DNA of 64,000 nucleotides from Pseudomonadota bacterium (GCA_016183985.1 JACPDN010000011.1:62001-126000); one strand, 5' to 3'; counted from the first letter of the stretch, positions 26,959 to 37,417 are shown. Translations and numbers: made by a program. The notes: generated by a model not told the origin, from the sequence alone.

Positions 26959-29706
26959 ATGAAGGTCGTCGTCGTCGAATCACCCGCCAAGGCCAAGACC
27001 ATCAACAAATATCTGGGTAGCGATTACAAGGTCCTGGCCAGCTTCGGCCATGTCCGCGACCTGCCCCCCAAGGATGGCTCGGTCCGGCCGGACGAGGATT
27101 TCGCCATGACCTGGGACGCCGAGGGACGCGGCGCCAAGCAGATCAAGGAAATCGCCAGCGCCGCTGCCGGGGCCGACCAGCTGCTGCTGGCAACTGACCC
27201 TGACCGCGAGGGCGAAGCCATATCCTGGCACTTGGCGCAGGAACTTCGAGGCAAGAAGGCGCTGGCCAAGCTGCCGATGGCCCGGGTGGCCTTCAACGAA
27301 ATCACCAAGAAGGCTGTCCTCGACGCCATCGCCAACCCGCGCGAGATCGACCAGGAACTGGTCGACGCCTATCTCGCCAGGCGCGCGCTCGACTACCTCG
27401 TGGGCTTCACCCTCTCCCCCATCCTGTGGCGCAAGATGCCGGGCAGCCGTTCGGCCGGCCGCGTGCAGTCGGTGGCGCTGCGCATCGTCTGCGAGCGTGA
27501 AGCGGAGATCGAGGCGTTCAAGGCCCGCGAATACTGGAGCATCGAGGCCACCTTCACCGGCCCGGACGGCCAGAATTTTGCCGCGCGCCTTACCCATCTC
27601 AATGGCAAGAAGCTCGACAAGTTCGACATCGCCGACGAAGCATCCGCCAAGACTGCCGTCGCCGCCGTCGAGGCCGGCGCTCCGTTTAAGGTCGCGTCCG
27701 TCGAGCGGAAATCGGTGCGCCGCAACCCGTCGCCGCCCTTCATCACCTCGACCCTACAGCAGGAAGCTTCGCGCAAGCTCGGCTACGGTGCGGCCCATAC
27801 CATGAAGATCGCCCAGCGCCTCTATGAGGGCATCGATCTCGACGGCGAAACGGTCGGCCTCATCACCTATATGCGCACGGACGGCGTCAACCTCAGCCAG
27901 GAGGCCGTGGTCGCCGGCCGCAAGCTGATCGGCGAGCAATACGGCCAGAAATACCTGCCGGCCAGCCCCCGCATATATAAGAGTGCGGCCAAGAATGCCC
28001 AGGAAGCCCATGAGGCGATCCGCCCCACCGACCTCTTCCGCCGCCCCGAGCAGGTGCGCAAATATCTGCGCGACGAAGAAGCGAAGCTCTACGATCTCAT
28101 CTGGAAGCGTACCCTCGCCAGCCAGATGGAAAGTGCCGAGCTCGACCAGGTCGCGATCGATATCGTCTCGGCCGACGGTCGCCAGACTCTGCGGACGACC
28201 GGCTCGATCATCACCTTCGATGGTTTTCTGACGCTCTATCAGGAAGACCATGATGACCCCACCGAGGATGACGACAGCGGCAAGCGCCTGCCGAACCTGA
28301 AGCAAGGCGACGGCGTGAAATCGCAGGATGTAAAGCCGGAACAGCATTTCACCCAGCCGCCGCCGCGCTATTCCGAGGCCTCGCTGATCAAGCGCCTGGA
28401 AGAACTCGGCATTGGCCGCCCGTCTACCTACACGTCGATCCTGCAGACGCTCGAAGACCGCGCCTATGTGAAGATCGAGAAGAAGCGCCTGATCCCCGAG
28501 GATCGCGGCCGTCTGGTCACGACCTTCCTTACCAATTTCTTCGATCGCTACGTCCAATACGGCTTTACAGCCGATCTCGAGACCAAGCTCGACGATATCT
28601 CCGGCGGTCGCGCCCGCTGGAAAGACGTGCTGGCCGAATTCTGGAACGATTTCGCGCACCTCCATCAGGAGGAAGCGGGCGATGCCGGCAAGCTGCCGTC
28701 GATGCAGGAGGCCGTGGCCTTCCTCGACAAAGGCATCGGTACGCGCTCGGTGGTGATCGACGCGCTCAACGACGCTCTGGCGCCGCACTTCTTCCCAGAT
28801 CTCGGCAACGGCAAGCACCCGCGCGCCTGCCCGGCCTGCGGCTCTGGCGAGCTCGGGATCAAGTTGGCCAAGAACGGCGCCTTCATCGGCTGCAATAACT
28901 ATCCGGAATGCAAATACACGAAGCCTCTGGCCGTGCAGACCGAGGAAGAAATCGCGGCGGCCTCGGCCGGTCCAGTCGAACTCGGCAAGGATCCGGCCGG
29001 CAAGAGCATTACGCTCCGCAAGGGCCCCTATGGCTTCTATGTACAGCTCGGCGAGGCAGAGGAAGGCGAGAAGCCAAAGCGCGTGTCGCTGACCCGCGAC
29101 CTCGACCCGAACGCCGTCAGTCTGGAGATCGCGGAAAAGCTGTTGAGCCTGCCGCGTGTCGTCGGTCATCACCCGGAGACGCAGAAGCCGATCATGGCCG
29201 GCATCGGCCGCTTCGGCCCCTATCTCAATCACGACGGCAAGTTCAAATCGATCCCCAAAGACGATGACGTGCTGTCGATCGGCATGAACCGCGCTATCGA
29301 GCTGCTCTCCCAAGAGAGCAAGGGCCGCGGTGGCCGCCAGGCCGCCCCCGGCAAGGAGATCGGCAAGCACCCTGAATCCGGTGAGGCCGTGACCCTGCAC
29401 GAAGGTCGCTATGGGCCCTACGTGAAGATGGGCGCCATCAACGCCACCCTGCCGAAATCGATCGAGCCCGGCGCCGTGACCATGGAGGAAGCGCTGCAGC
29501 TGATTGCTGCCCGCGCCGAAGCCGGTGGTGGCAAGGGCAAGAAGAAGGCGGCACCGAAGGCCGCGAAGAAAGTAGCCAAGAAGACGGCCGCGAAATCTGA
29601 CGAAGGTGGAACCGAGGCGAAGCCGGCGAAGAAGACTGCGACCAAGACGGCTGCCAAAAAGACGGCAAAGAAGGCCGTCAAGAAAGCCACAAAGAAAGCG
29701 TCCTGA
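26959..29706 (+). CDS. topA: DNA topoisomerase I
   Basis: 915 residues. N-terminal TOPRIM (MKVVVVESPAKAKTINKYLG, with DPDREGEAISWHL) and the type IA core with active tyrosine Y304 in GLITYMRTDGVNLS. One four-Cys zinc ribbon is visible (ACPACGSGELGIK then GCNNYPECKY), then repeated beta-rich modules (ITLRKGPYGFYVQLG; VTLHEGRYGPYVKMG). A Lys/Ala-rich tail of about 60 residues, probably for nucleic-acid contact, ends the protein. It relaxes negative supercoils. Last gene of the pyrB-topA run. Confidence 0.97.
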   Translation: MKVVVVESPAKAKTINKYLGSDYKVLASFGHVRDLPPKDGSVRPDEDFAMTWDAEGRGAKQIKEIASAAAGADQLLLATDPDREGEAISWHLAQELRGKKALAKLPMARVAFNEITKKAVLDAIANPREIDQELVDAYLARRALDYLVGFTLSPILWRKMPGSRSAGRVQSVALRIVCEREAEIEAFKAREYWSIEATFTGPDGQNFAARLTHLNGKKLDKFDIADEASAKTAVAAVEAGAPFKVASVERKSVRRNPSPPFITSTLQQEASRKLGYGAAHTMKIAQRLYEGIDLDGETVGLITYMRTDGVNLSQEAVVAGRKLIGEQYGQKYLPASPRIYKSAAKNAQEAHEAIRPTDLFRRPEQVRKYLRDEEAKLYDLIWKRTLASQMESAELDQVAIDIVSADGRQTLRTTGSIITFDGFLTLYQEDHDDPTEDDDSGKRLPNLKQGDGVKSQDVKPEQHFTQPPPRYSEASLIKRLEELGIGRPSTYTSILQTLEDRAYVKIEKKRLIPEDRGRLVTTFLTNFFDRYVQYGFTADLETKLDDISGGRARWKDVLAEFWNDFAHLHQEEAGDAGKLPSMQEAVAFLDKGIGTRSVVIDALNDALAPHFFPDLGNGKHPRACPACGSGELGIKLAKNGAFIGCNNYPECKYTKPLAVQTEEEIAAASAGPVELGKDPAGKSITLRKGPYGFYVQLGEAEEGEKPKRVSLTRDLDPNAVSLEIAEKLLSLPRVVGHHPETQKPIMAGIGRFGPYLNHDGKFKSIPKDDDVLSIGMNRAIELLSQESKGRGGRQAAPGKEIGKHPESGEAVTLHEGRYGPYVKMGAINATLPKSIEPGAVTMEEALQLIAARAEAGGGKGKKKAAPKAAKKVAKKTAAKSDEGGTEAKPAKKTATKTAAKKTAKKAVKKATKKAS

Positions 29707-29712
29707 CGTGCG

Positions 29713-29742
29713 TCCTTCCCTCGCCGTCGAGCGAGGGAAGGA
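29713..29742. terminator. Hairpin after topA
   Basis: Perfect 12-bp stem TCCTTCCCTCGC / GCGAGGGAAGGA with a CGTCGA loop, 7 bp after the topA stop and 10 bp before the convergent cupredoxin gene's end. It lacks a U-run, so it may act as an mRNA 3'-end stabiliser or a factor-assisted terminator for both genes. Confidence 0.5.
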
Positions 29743-29752
29743 AATGCCACGT

Positions 29753-30187
29753 CTACTTCGTCACAGTGAAATGTGACGTCATGCCGGCCTCGAAATGGCC
29801 TTTGAGATTGCACAGCAGCAAATAGTCGCCGGCTTTTAGATCGGCGCTCATCTCTCCGCTCTTGCCAGGTTCGACATCCTCGACCTCGCCCATCGATTTC
29901 AGCTTGTCCTCATCGACCCGATGCTTGCCTTTCATCATCGGAATCTCGTCGTTCTTGTTCTTCAGTTTGATCACGACCATTTCGTGATTGGTCGCCATGG
30001 CGTCGTTCTTGACGACGAAAGTGATCTTGCCCGCCGGGACGGAATCGTGATCCAGCATCATTCCCATCTTGTCGCCGGCGTCGCCGGTGAGATCGACATT
30101 GACGGTCGTGTCGGCAAAGGCCGGCAAGCTTGAGACAGCAAGCATCGCTGCGCCCAGCCACAGGCTGCGCTTCATTGAAATCGGCAT
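29753..30187 (-). CDS. Periplasmic cupredoxin-like copper protein
   Basis: About 144 residues with a Sec signal peptide (SLWLGAAMLAVSSLPAFA). Start at 30187 is supported by GGAG 9 nt upstream; MKRSLWLG 12 nt later is an alternative. The mature domain is a cupredoxin: one His in ATNHEMVV and the C-terminal loop C-x4-H-x4-M (LLLCNLKGHFEAGM), together the usual two-His/Cys/Met type I copper site. Probable roles are electron transfer or copper handling in the periplasm. It is alone, convergent with topA. Confidence 0.85.
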   Translation of the reverse strand: MPISMKRSLWLGAAMLAVSSLPAFADTTVNVDLTGDAGDKMGMMLDHDSVPAGKITFVVKNDAMATNHEMVVIKLKNKNDEIPMMKGKHRVDEDKLKSMGEVEDVEPGKSGEMSADLKAGDYLLLCNLKGHFEAGMTSHFTVTK

Positions 30188-30332
30188 GAAAGAAAGCTCC
30201 AATATGAATGTCCGGCTGTCACCAGCCACGACCGCCCGCAACGGCCGCGAACAGGACGCTAGCGAAGTCGACTGACAGGGAGCTTTCTCTTGATGCGTGC
30301 AACGCGTCAGCTTCCCGACAGGAAGCAGCACC

Positions 30333-30956
30333 TCAGTCTTCCGGAATGAGGCCGCCTTCTTCCTCATTGCGCTTGTCGTAGGCGGCGCCGTCGAACTCGG
30401 CTCGGCAGGCCTGCAGCATCTGTCCGATGGAGGGCAGTGCCTTGCGATCGATTTGTGCCGCCGGATCCCACAGCTTGGAGCGCGAGAGCGATTGCGAGCA
30501 ATGGACGTAAGCGCGCTCGATCTCGATGATCAGCACCGAGCGCGGAATCTTGCCATTGACATCAGCGAAGCTTGCCACCAGTTCCGGGTCGACCGAAATC
30601 TTCGCGCGGCCGTTGACGCGCATCGTCTCACCTACACCCGGCACGAGGAACAACATGGCCACGCGCGCGTCGGCGACAACGTTGCTCAAGCTATCGACAC
30701 GGTTATTGCCGCTGCGGTCAGGCAGCATCAAGGTCTTCTTGTCGACAACACGCACGAAACCCGGCGGCCCGCCGCGCGGAGAGGCATCGAGCCCCTCCTC
30801 GCCACAGGTCGACAGCACAACAAAGGGCGATGCCTTGATGAAAGCGGCGTAGGCCTCTGTGAGGAAGGTCATTTCCTTCACCAGCGAGGCAGGTACCGGC
30901 TCGCCGTAAAGATCCCGCAGCGTGTCGCCTTTCGTGATTTTGGTCTGGTCGTTCAT
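30333..30956 (-). CDS. Pyridoxamine 5'-phosphate oxidase-like FMN-binding protein
   Basis: 207 residues of the split-barrel PPOX family, subgroup with the C-terminal KLWDP motif (SRSKLWDPAAQIDRKALPSIGQM). Core: FVVLSTCGEEGLDASPRGGPPGFVRVVDKKTLMLPDRSGNNRVDSLSNVV, then VGETMRVNGRAKIS. Likely a flavin-dependent reductase or oxidase of unknown substrate. Ribosome site GGGGAAGG lies directly before ATG. It is downstream of clpA, separated by a hairpin. Confidence 0.82.
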   Translation of the reverse strand: MNDQTKITKGDTLRDLYGEPVPASLVKEMTFLTEAYAAFIKASPFVVLSTCGEEGLDASPRGGPPGFVRVVDKKTLMLPDRSGNNRVDSLSNVVADARVAMLFLVPGVGETMRVNGRAKISVDPELVASFADVNGKIPRSVLIIEIERAYVHCSQSLSRSKLWDPAAQIDRKALPSIGQMLQACRAEFDGAAYDKRNEEEGGLIPED

Positions 30957-30977
30957 GGCCTTCCCCTCATGGCAAAG

Positions 30978-31007
30978 CGGCGCCTGATCGTAGGGGACCA
31001 GGCGCCG
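30978..31007 (-). terminator. Hairpin between clpA and PPOX-family gene
   Basis: 9-bp stem CGGCGCCTG / CAGGCGCCG with a 12-nt loop, between the clpA stop (31056) and the next start (30956). On the minus strand it is followed by a short CTTTGCC rather than a good U-run, so it may be a weak terminator. Confidence 0.4.
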
Positions 31008-31055
31008 ACATGGAAGGCAGGAATTGGCTAAATCTGGCTAGCCTGCCAGTGATCT

Positions 31056-33359
31056 CTACGCTTCGACGGGTTCGACCGTCTCTTCGCGCGGGCTCGACTT
31101 CGATTCGATAATTTCGAAAGTCAGCTTTTGCTTTTCCTTGTCAAAGTCGACACGCACCGTGCCGCCTTTCTCCAGCTTGCCGAATAGCAATTCCTCGGCC
31201 AGCGGTTTCTTGATGTGCTCCTGGATCGTGCGGCTGAGCGGTCGCGCGCCATAGAGCGGATCGAAACCGATATCGGCAAGATGCTTCCGGGCCGCGTCCG
31301 TGAGCTCGATATTCACATGGCGGTCGGCGAGCTGGGCTTCCAACTGCATGACGAACTTGTCAACGACCTGCGCCACGATCTCCGGCGAGAGGTTCGAGAA
31401 CGGGATGATCGCGTCGAGACGGTTGCGGAATTCGGGCGCGAACATGCGTTCGATTTCCGCCTGGTCCTCGCCCTCACGCTTGTCGCGCATGAAGCCGATC
31501 GCCGATTTCGCCATCATCGCCGCACCTGCATTCGTCGTCATGATCAGAATGACGTTGCGGAAATCGACCGCCTTGCCGTTATGGTCGGTGAGCTTGCCGT
31601 GATCCATCACCTGCAACAGGATGTTGAAGAGATCTGGATGCGCCTTCTCGATTTCATCCAAGAGCAGGACTGCATGCGGATGCTGGTCGATGGCGTCAGT
31701 GAGCAAGCCGCCCTGGTCGAAGCCGACATAACCCGGAGGGGCGCCGAGGAGGCGCGAGACAGTGTGCCGCTCCATATATTCCGACATATCGAAGCGGATG
31801 AGCTCGATACCCATGATGCGGGCCAGCTGCTTGGCAACCTCGGTCTTGCCGACACCGGTCGGACCTGAGAAGAGATAGGAGCCGATGGGCTTGTCCGGTT
31901 CGCGCAGGCCCGCACGCGCCAGCTTGATCGCAGCGCAGAGCGCATCGATTGCCGGATCCTGGCCGAACACCATGGTCTTCAGATCGCGCTCCAGCGACTT
32001 CAACGCGACTTTGTCGTCCTTCGAAACCGACTTCGCCGGGATACGCGCGATGATCGCCACCACCGCCTCGACATCCTTCACGGTGATGGTCTTCTTGCGC
32101 TTCGATTCCGGGAGCAGCATTTGGGCGGCACCGACTTCGTCGATGATGTCGATCGCCTTATCCGGCAGCTTGCGGTCGCCGATATAGCGTGACGACAGTT
32201 CGACCGCCGCACGAATGGCTTCCGCGGTGTAGCGGACATTGTGGTGCTTTTCGTAATAGGGCTTCAGGCCCCGCAGGATCTTCACCGCATCTTCCTGCGA
32301 CGGCTCGTTGACGTCGATCTTCTGGAAGCGGCGGACGAGCGCCCGGTCCTTTTCGAAATGCTGGCGATATTCCTTATAGGTGGTCGAACCGATGCAACGC
32401 AGCGAACCCGACTGCAAAGCGGGCTTCAAGAGGTTCGAAGCATCCATCGAACCGCCAGACGTCGCACCAGCGCCGATCACGGTATGGATTTCATCGATGA
32501 AGAGGATGGCGCCGTCGAGATTCTCGAGCTCCTTCACCACGGCCTTCAGGCGCTCTTCGAAATCGCCGCGATAGCGGGTGCCCGCCAACAGCGAGCCCAT
32601 GTCGAGCGAGAAGATGGTGGCATTCTTCAAGACATCCGGTACGTCACCCTTGACGATGCGCCGCGCGAGGCCTTCGGCGATCGCGGTCTTGCCGACACCC
32701 GGATCACCGACATAGAGCGGATTGTTCTTGGTGCGGCGGCACAGCACCTGGATGGTGCGCGAAACCTCGCTGTCGCGCCCGATCAGCGGATCGATCTTGC
32801 CGTTCTGGGCTTTCTGGTTGAGGTTGACGCAATAGGCCTCAAGCGCCTCGGTGCCGGTCTTCGCCTGTGACTCGCCCTCTTCCTTCTCGGAAGCACCACG
32901 CACACGCTTGGGCTCGGCGCGACCGGCCACCTTCGCAATGCCGTGGCTGATATAATTGACCGCGTCGAGGCGCGTCATTTCCTGCTCCTGCAGGAAATAA
33001 ACCGCATGGCTTTCGCGCTCGGAAAACAGCGCCACCAGAATATTGGCGCCAGTCACTTCCTCGCGTCCCGAAGACTGTACGTGAATGGCCGCCCGCTGCA
33101 CGACACGCTGGAACCCAGCGGTAGGCTTGGCTTCCGCCTGCTGCTTGCTGATGATGTTGGCGAGTTGATTGTCGACGTAATCGACCAGATCACGCTTCAA
33201 GCGATCGACATCCACATTGCAGGCGCGCATGACGGCGACCGCATCCTGGTCATCGGTCAAGGCGAGGAGCAGATGCTCCAGCGTCGCGTAATCGTGCCGT
33301 CGCTCGCTGGCCAGGGCCAAAGCACGGTGCAGAGTTTGTTCAAGATTGGGCGACAGCAT
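31056..33359 (-). CDS. clpA: ATP-dependent Clp protease ATP-binding subunit ClpA
   Basis: About 767 residues from [17 protein letters not shown], the standard ClpA start; an upstream in-frame start adds 11 unconserved residues. The N domain (1-145) binds ClpS. First AAA module: Walker [16 protein letters not shown]. Second module: [15 protein letters not shown], with [23 protein letters not shown]. The C-terminal small domain ends in an acidic tail. It unfolds substrates for ClpP, including N-end-rule proteins delivered by ClpS. It follows clpS in the same direction with a 109-bp gap. Confidence 0.96.
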   Translation of the reverse strand: MLSPNLEQTLHRALALASERRHDYATLEHLLLALTDDQDAVAVMRACNVDVDRLKRDLVDYVDNQLANIISKQQAEAKPTAGFQRVVQRAAIHVQSSGREEVTGANILVALFSERESHAVYFLQEQEMTRLDAVNYISHGIAKVAGRAEPKRVRGASEKEEGESQAKTGTEALEAYCVNLNQKAQNGKIDPLIGRDSEVSRTIQVLCRRTKNNPLYVGDPGVGKTAIAEGLARRIVKGDVPDVLKNATIFSLDMGSLLAGTRYRGDFEERLKAVVKELENLDGAILFIDEIHTVIGAGATSGGSMDASNLLKPALQSGSLRCIGSTTYKEYRQHFEKDRALVRRFQKIDVNEPSQEDAVKILRGLKPYYEKHHNVRYTAEAIRAAVELSSRYIGDRKLPDKAIDIIDEVGAAQMLLPESKRKKTITVKDVEAVVAIIARIPAKSVSKDDKVALKSLERDLKTMVFGQDPAIDALCAAIKLARAGLREPDKPIGSYLFSGPTGVGKTEVAKQLARIMGIELIRFDMSEYMERHTVSRLLGAPPGYVGFDQGGLLTDAIDQHPHAVLLLDEIEKAHPDLFNILLQVMDHGKLTDHNGKAVDFRNVILIMTTNAGAAMMAKSAIGFMRDKREGEDQAEIERMFAPEFRNRLDAIIPFSNLSPEIVAQVVDKFVMQLEAQLADRHVNIELTDAARKHLADIGFDPLYGARPLSRTIQEHIKKPLAEELLFGKLEKGGTVRVDFDKEKQKLTFEIIESKSSPREETVEPVEA

Positions 33360-33468
33360 GGGCCGGGATATCCTTCCTTGACTAACTATCAACCGTCATG
33401 CGGATCCCCACCCGCGTGACATCCGATGCAAACGAACGACTGTTCCCCACTTCGCTCTCTTTGACGCT

Positions 33469-33897
33469 CTATTCCTTCTCCATCGTGCATTGCAGTGGGT
33501 GCTGGTGGCGGCGCGCGAAATCAATCACCTGCGAGACTTTGGTCTCGGCAATTTCATAGGTGTAGATCCCGCACACACCGACTCCGCGGTGATGCACATG
33601 CAGCATGATCTCGGTCGCGGCCTCGCGGCTCTTGTTGAAGAAGCGCTCCAGCACATGAACGACGAATTCCATCGGCGTGTAATCGTCATTGAGGAGCAGG
33701 ACGCGATACATGGACGGCTTCTTGGTCTTGGGCTTCGCCTTGACCACCGTACCGACACCCGGACGACCAGCGCCGCCGCCATTGTCATGGTCGCCGTTGT
33801 CGTCGCCGTCCTCGCCCGCCGTCAGCAGCGGGCTGGTGGGCTTGCGCTCTATATCCTCAAGGCTCATCAAGTCGTTGGACCCAAAAATGGCTATCAT
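33469..33897 (-). CDS. clpS: ATP-dependent Clp protease adaptor ClpS
   Basis: 142 residues. The conserved core from about residue 60 ([27 protein letters not shown], then [26 protein letters not shown]) has the N-degron pocket residues (NDDYT, the M of TPMEFV, HVHHRG). An N-terminal extension of about 55 residues rich in Asp, Gly and Pro is longer than in typical 100-110 residue ClpS. A shorter start at 33867 (MSLEDIERK) is possible. It directs N-end-rule substrates to ClpA, encoded just downstream. Confidence 0.94.
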   Translation of the reverse strand: MIAIFGSNDLMSLEDIERKPTSPLLTAGEDGDDNGDHDNGGGAGRPGVGTVVKAKPKTKKPSMYRVLLLNDDYTPMEFVVHVLERFFNKSREAATEIMLHVHHRGVGVCGIYTYEIAETKVSQVIDFARRHQHPLQCTMEKE

Positions 33898-33990
33898 GGC
33901 TGTATCATATTGGATGCTAAGACCGAGTTAAAAGAGGCGCCTGCGATATAGTGGGGCTGCAATAATGCCGGGACTGAATTCCCGACCATG

Positions 33991-34758
33991 TTACAACCCC
34001 GCACGCCCGATTCCGTCCTCCCGCAGGGTGATCACAAAGGCGCCACTATAGTCCTTGTGCCGGCCTTTCCCCTGATCGTTCTTATCCATATAGGTGACGG
34101 CCCGCGGCGGCAGGAACGCGATGCCGGTCTGGTCATGCTTCAGAAGAAAGTCCAGAAACGACGTGCGGGTAAGGGCAAAGGCCCTGGGCTTGTCGGCCCA
34201 AGCGTTGACGAAGAATTTGCCCGCTTCACAGCCGGCGACGAGCCAATAGAAATCCTGCGAATGAAGTCGCAATCCGGCCTGGGAGCCGCTCGCGAACCCA
34301 GCTTGATGCAGCGAATCGCGCAGTTTTGACCAGTCGGCAGCATTGAGATCGCTGTCGGAGCGGTGGAACTGCCATGGCCCCAGCAATTCTTCGAAACTGC
34401 TGAAGCCCATCTCCAATAAGTTGCCGCTTTGCCCACGCGCCCGGGCGACGAGGTGGGGCTTCGCCCCGTCAGTCGCCTCATAGGTGCGCAGATGGTCGTA
34501 ATACTGACCGTTATAGACGATGCGGTAGTGGTCCGGCCCGCCAGCGGCACAGGAATTGCGTATATCCGCTGCGTCGAGATAGCTGAACCAAGTGAATTTG
34601 CGCTCGATTGGGTTGTCGATGGTACTGCCCGAACCAAGCTGGCCGCTCGATTGGTAAGCGCAGCCGGAGAGGAAAACGGCTGCCAGGGACAGGACGGTGC
34701 CGGCTCGCACCGAGAATCGGAGCAATTGCCGCAGGCGGCCCAGAATTGTGAGGATCAT
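33991..34758 (-). CDS. Putative lipoprotein of unknown function
   Basis: 255 residues. The N-terminus has a signal sequence ending in a lipobox (AAVFLSGCAYQSSGQLG, cleavage before Cys), so it is probably an outer- or inner-membrane lipoprotein facing the periplasm. The mature part contains FTWFSYLDAADIRNSCAAGGPDHYRIVYNGQYYDHLRTYE, and a second Cys pair may form a disulfide. I do not recognise a family. It is divergent from the D,D-carboxypeptidase gene, hinting at an envelope role without proof. Confidence 0.75.
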   Translation of the reverse strand: MILTILGRLRQLLRFSVRAGTVLSLAAVFLSGCAYQSSGQLGSGSTIDNPIERKFTWFSYLDAADIRNSCAAGGPDHYRIVYNGQYYDHLRTYEATDGAKPHLVARARGQSGNLLEMGFSSFEELLGPWQFHRSDSDLNAADWSKLRDSLHQAGFASGSQAGLRLHSQDFYWLVAGCEAGKFFVNAWADKPRAFALTRTSFLDFLLKHDQTGIAFLPPRAVTYMDKNDQGKGRHKDYSGAFVITLREDGIGRAGL

Positions 34759-34903
34759 CCGTTAGAAACCTGATTCCGTTGGCGTCTTGTCTAAGTTTAC
34801 CACTTTTTAGCCCCTGGTAGGCTATAGACAGGATTCTACGGTTAACGTAGGATCGGACACGAAATTGCCTAAATCTTTTCACCGGCTTAGGGGGAAAAGC
34901 ACG

Positions 34904-36292
34904 ATGCTGCTGCCGCACCAGCCCGCGCGGGGGTCGATTCTGTCCGTTTTGCGCCTTTTTTGCGCAACCCTTGCGATCCTGGCGCTGACCAGCGTCATCG
35001 GCTTGTCTGCGACTGCCCAGGCGAAACCCGTCGCCGCCAGCATCGTTGTTGATGCCGAAACCGGCGAAGTGCTGTCGCGTTCCAATGCCGATGCCCTCAC
35101 CTACCCGGCATCGCTCACCAAAATGATGACGCTCTATCTGCTGTTCGATGCCCTGGACAAGGGCACGGTCAAGCTCAGCGACCGTATCACCTTCTCGAAG
35201 AACGCGGCCAGCGAAGCGGCCACCAATATGAACGTGCAGGCCGGCGATACGATCCAGGTCGAAACGGCAATTCTTGCCATGGTCGTGCGGTCGGCCAACG
35301 ATGTCTCGACCGCCGTCGGCGAACATCTTGGCGGTACCGAGACAGCCTTTGCCCGTATGATGACGGCCAAGGCCCGGCAGCTCGGCATGAACAACACCAC
35401 CTATCGCAACGCCAACGGCCTGCCCAACCCGGGCCAGATGACGACGGCACGCGATCAGGCCACACTCGGCATCGCGCTGCTGCGTGATCATCCGAAATAT
35501 TATGGCTATTTCAGCCGTAACTCCTTCGTCTATCGCGGTAACACCTATGGTGGCCATAACCGCGTAATGAAGAAGTTCGCTGGCGCTGATGGCATCAAGA
35601 CCGGCTATATCCGCGCTGCGGGCTTCAACCTCGTTTCCTCCGCCGAACGCAACGGCCGACGCCTTGTGGGTGTTGTGCTCGGCGGAACCAGCGCCCCGAT
35701 CCGCGACAAGCAGATGGTAGCGCTTCTCACCGACGGCTTCAAAAACCGGCAGGGTATCGGCGACACGCTCGTCGCCAAGGCTCCCGGCAGCGCCGTCCCG
35801 GCTCAGCTGACGCCGGCCGTCGCCGCGAACGACGCCGGAACCGGCGATGTGGACGCCGGTGACATGGATGCGGTTGTCGCCAACGCCCTGGTGCCGACGC
35901 CCAAGCCGACAGCACGCAAGGATGACTCGATCGGCACCGCGATTGCGACCATGGCCAGCGTCTCGCTCGCGCCCGCGGTCGCCTCGCCAGATTCGCAATC
36001 GGTTGCCAATGTCTGGAGCGGCAACGACAAAAACCAGTTTGGCGTTCAGGTTGGCGCCTATTCAAAGTTCAAACCGGCCCAGAAGGCCGCCGAACGCGCC
36101 ACGAAGGCCGTGCCGGCGATCCTGGCTGATGCCCGCATCGTCATCGACCGCGGCAACAGCGATATCTATCGCGCCCGTGTCTTCGGCCTTTCCAAGGCCG
36201 ATGCCGACGCTGCCTGCAAAAAGCTCAGGGCCAAGCAGACCGACTGCCTCGTCGTAAAGGCCGACAGCAGCGTTGCGCAGACCGCGCAGTAA
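34904..36292 (+). CDS. D-alanyl-D-alanine carboxypeptidase (PBP5/6 type) with SPOR domain
   Basis: About 462 residues from ATG 34904, chosen because AGGGGGAAAAG lies just upstream; a TTG 39 bp earlier lacks a site. Signal peptide LRLFCATLAILALTSVIGL...AQA. Peptidase_S11 motifs are S70-L-T-K73, S130-A-N132 and K232-T-G. The C-terminal domain (about 380-458: FGVQVGAYSKFKPAQKAAERA) is SPOR, which binds denuded glycan at the septum. A Pro/Ala-rich linker joins them. It trims pentapeptides in the periplasm, probably at division sites. Confidence 0.92.
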   Translation: MLLPHQPARGSILSVLRLFCATLAILALTSVIGLSATAQAKPVAASIVVDAETGEVLSRSNADALTYPASLTKMMTLYLLFDALDKGTVKLSDRITFSKNAASEAATNMNVQAGDTIQVETAILAMVVRSANDVSTAVGEHLGGTETAFARMMTAKARQLGMNNTTYRNANGLPNPGQMTTARDQATLGIALLRDHPKYYGYFSRNSFVYRGNTYGGHNRVMKKFAGADGIKTGYIRAAGFNLVSSAERNGRRLVGVVLGGTSAPIRDKQMVALLTDGFKNRQGIGDTLVAKAPGSAVPAQLTPAVAANDAGTGDVDAGDMDAVVANALVPTPKPTARKDDSIGTAIATMASVSLAPAVASPDSQSVANVWSGNDKNQFGVQVGAYSKFKPAQKAAERATKAVPAILADARIVIDRGNSDIYRARVFGLSKADADAACKKLRAKQTDCLVVKADSSVAQTAQ

Positions 36293-36319
36293 CATCACGG
36301 ATTATTTCGAAGAACGGCG

Positions 36320-37417
36320 CTATTTCAGCGCGAAGACCGCGCATGGCTCGGCGATACCGTAAAGCTGGTGTTGTCCCAGTGAGATAACTGATGGTGGGAT
36401 AGCTGATGGCGCTGCCTGCGCCGCGAATGCCTCGGACAGCAGCACTGCGTGGCCAAGCGGCCGGCAGAGCCCCTCCAACCGGCTGACAAGATTGACCGCC
36501 GGACCAATAGCTGTGAAGTCCAGCCGATCGGCCGTGCCGATATTGCCCCATAGCATCTCGCCTAGATGGAGAGCGATGCCGAAGGAGAGCGGCGGCACGC
36601 CCTGCTCCATGCGCATTTGATTGAGATGCGCCATGCCGGCACGTGCGGCAACGCCCGCACGCAGCGCTGCAGCGCATGCATTTGCCGCATCGCGTTCGCC
36701 GATCGGAAAGATCGCCAGCACCCCGTCGCCGATGAATTTCAAGACCTCACCGCCAAAGGCATGCACTGCCCCGGCGATCCGATCGAACCAACCGTCAAGC
36801 GCCGCCACCACTTCCTTCGCTGGGACGCGTTCGGATAGTTCGGTAAAGCCACGCAAATCAGCATAAAGCAATGCCGCATGGATCGTCTCACCGGACTCGC
36901 GCCGCAAGCGTCCGGCCAACACCTGCTCCGCGCTTCGCCGTCCGATATAGGCTGTCAGCAGCGCCGCCAACGTGGATCGCGCCGCCAGCGCAACCAAAGG
37001 AGCCTTGGCAAAGCGGGCTACTTCCCGCAGCAATTCCAATTCGGGGCCACTGAAGGATCGACTGGCTGCCCAAGCCAGAATCGCCCCCTCAGAAACGTCA
37101 CCAGTTCTTGTTTCATGAACAATGCTCCCGCCAAGCTCAATCAACCAATGGCGGGCGATATCTGTATCCGAAGGGGCGCTCGGGCTGGCAAGGCCCAGGG
37201 CCTCAATCACCTTTCCCGAATCAGCGCGCCATAGCCATGTTCGCTTTTCGATGATTGGATGTGGTGCGGCTTGGGTCAACGCCGCCCCCACCAGCGGCAA
37301 ACCATCGGCTACGAGCCGGGTCGCCAGCGCGGTAAGAAAGCCCTCGCCATCCGATTCCTCGATCGCCTTATCGACCAGGAAGGCCAATGTGGAGGGCAGC
37401 GGCATGGTTGATATCAT
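36320..37417 (-). CDS. Class III adenylate cyclase
   Basis: 365 residues, soluble. An uncharacterised N-terminal region (1-150) precedes the cyclase homology domain (about 178-345). Catalytic residues appear complete: metal Asp D187 (LLYADLRGFTELS) and D231 (FIGDGVLAIFP), adenine-specifying K227 and D300 (LDFTAIGPAVN), and transition-state N309 and R313. This set predicts ATP rather than GTP use. The N-terminal part may be a sensor. It converges with the carboxypeptidase gene. Confidence 0.9.
   Translation of the reverse strand: MISTMPLPSTLAFLVDKAIEESDGEGFLTALATRLVADGLPLVGAALTQAAPHPIIEKRTWLWRADSGKVIEALGLASPSAPSDTDIARHWLIELGGSIVHETRTGDVSEGAILAWAASRSFSGPELELLREVARFAKAPLVALAARSTLAALLTAYIGRRSAEQVLAGRLRRESGETIHAALLYADLRGFTELSERVPAKEVVAALDGWFDRIAGAVHAFGGEVLKFIGDGVLAIFPIGERDAANACAAALRAGVAARAGMAHLNQMRMEQGVPPLSFGIALHLGEMLWGNIGTADRLDFTAIGPAVNLVSRLEGLCRPLGHAVLLSEAFAAQAAPSAIPPSVISLGQHQLYGIAEPCAVFALK

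Noticed and set aside
27754-29400. 548-codon leftward open frame inside topA
   Set aside because: Complement of topA coding sequence with no recognisable domain and no ribosome site; high-GC codon bias makes such long antisense frames common.
34511-35998. 495-codon leftward open frame over the D,D-carboxypeptidase gene
   Set aside because: Antisense shadow; the sense frame has SxxK, SxN, KTG and SPOR motifs.
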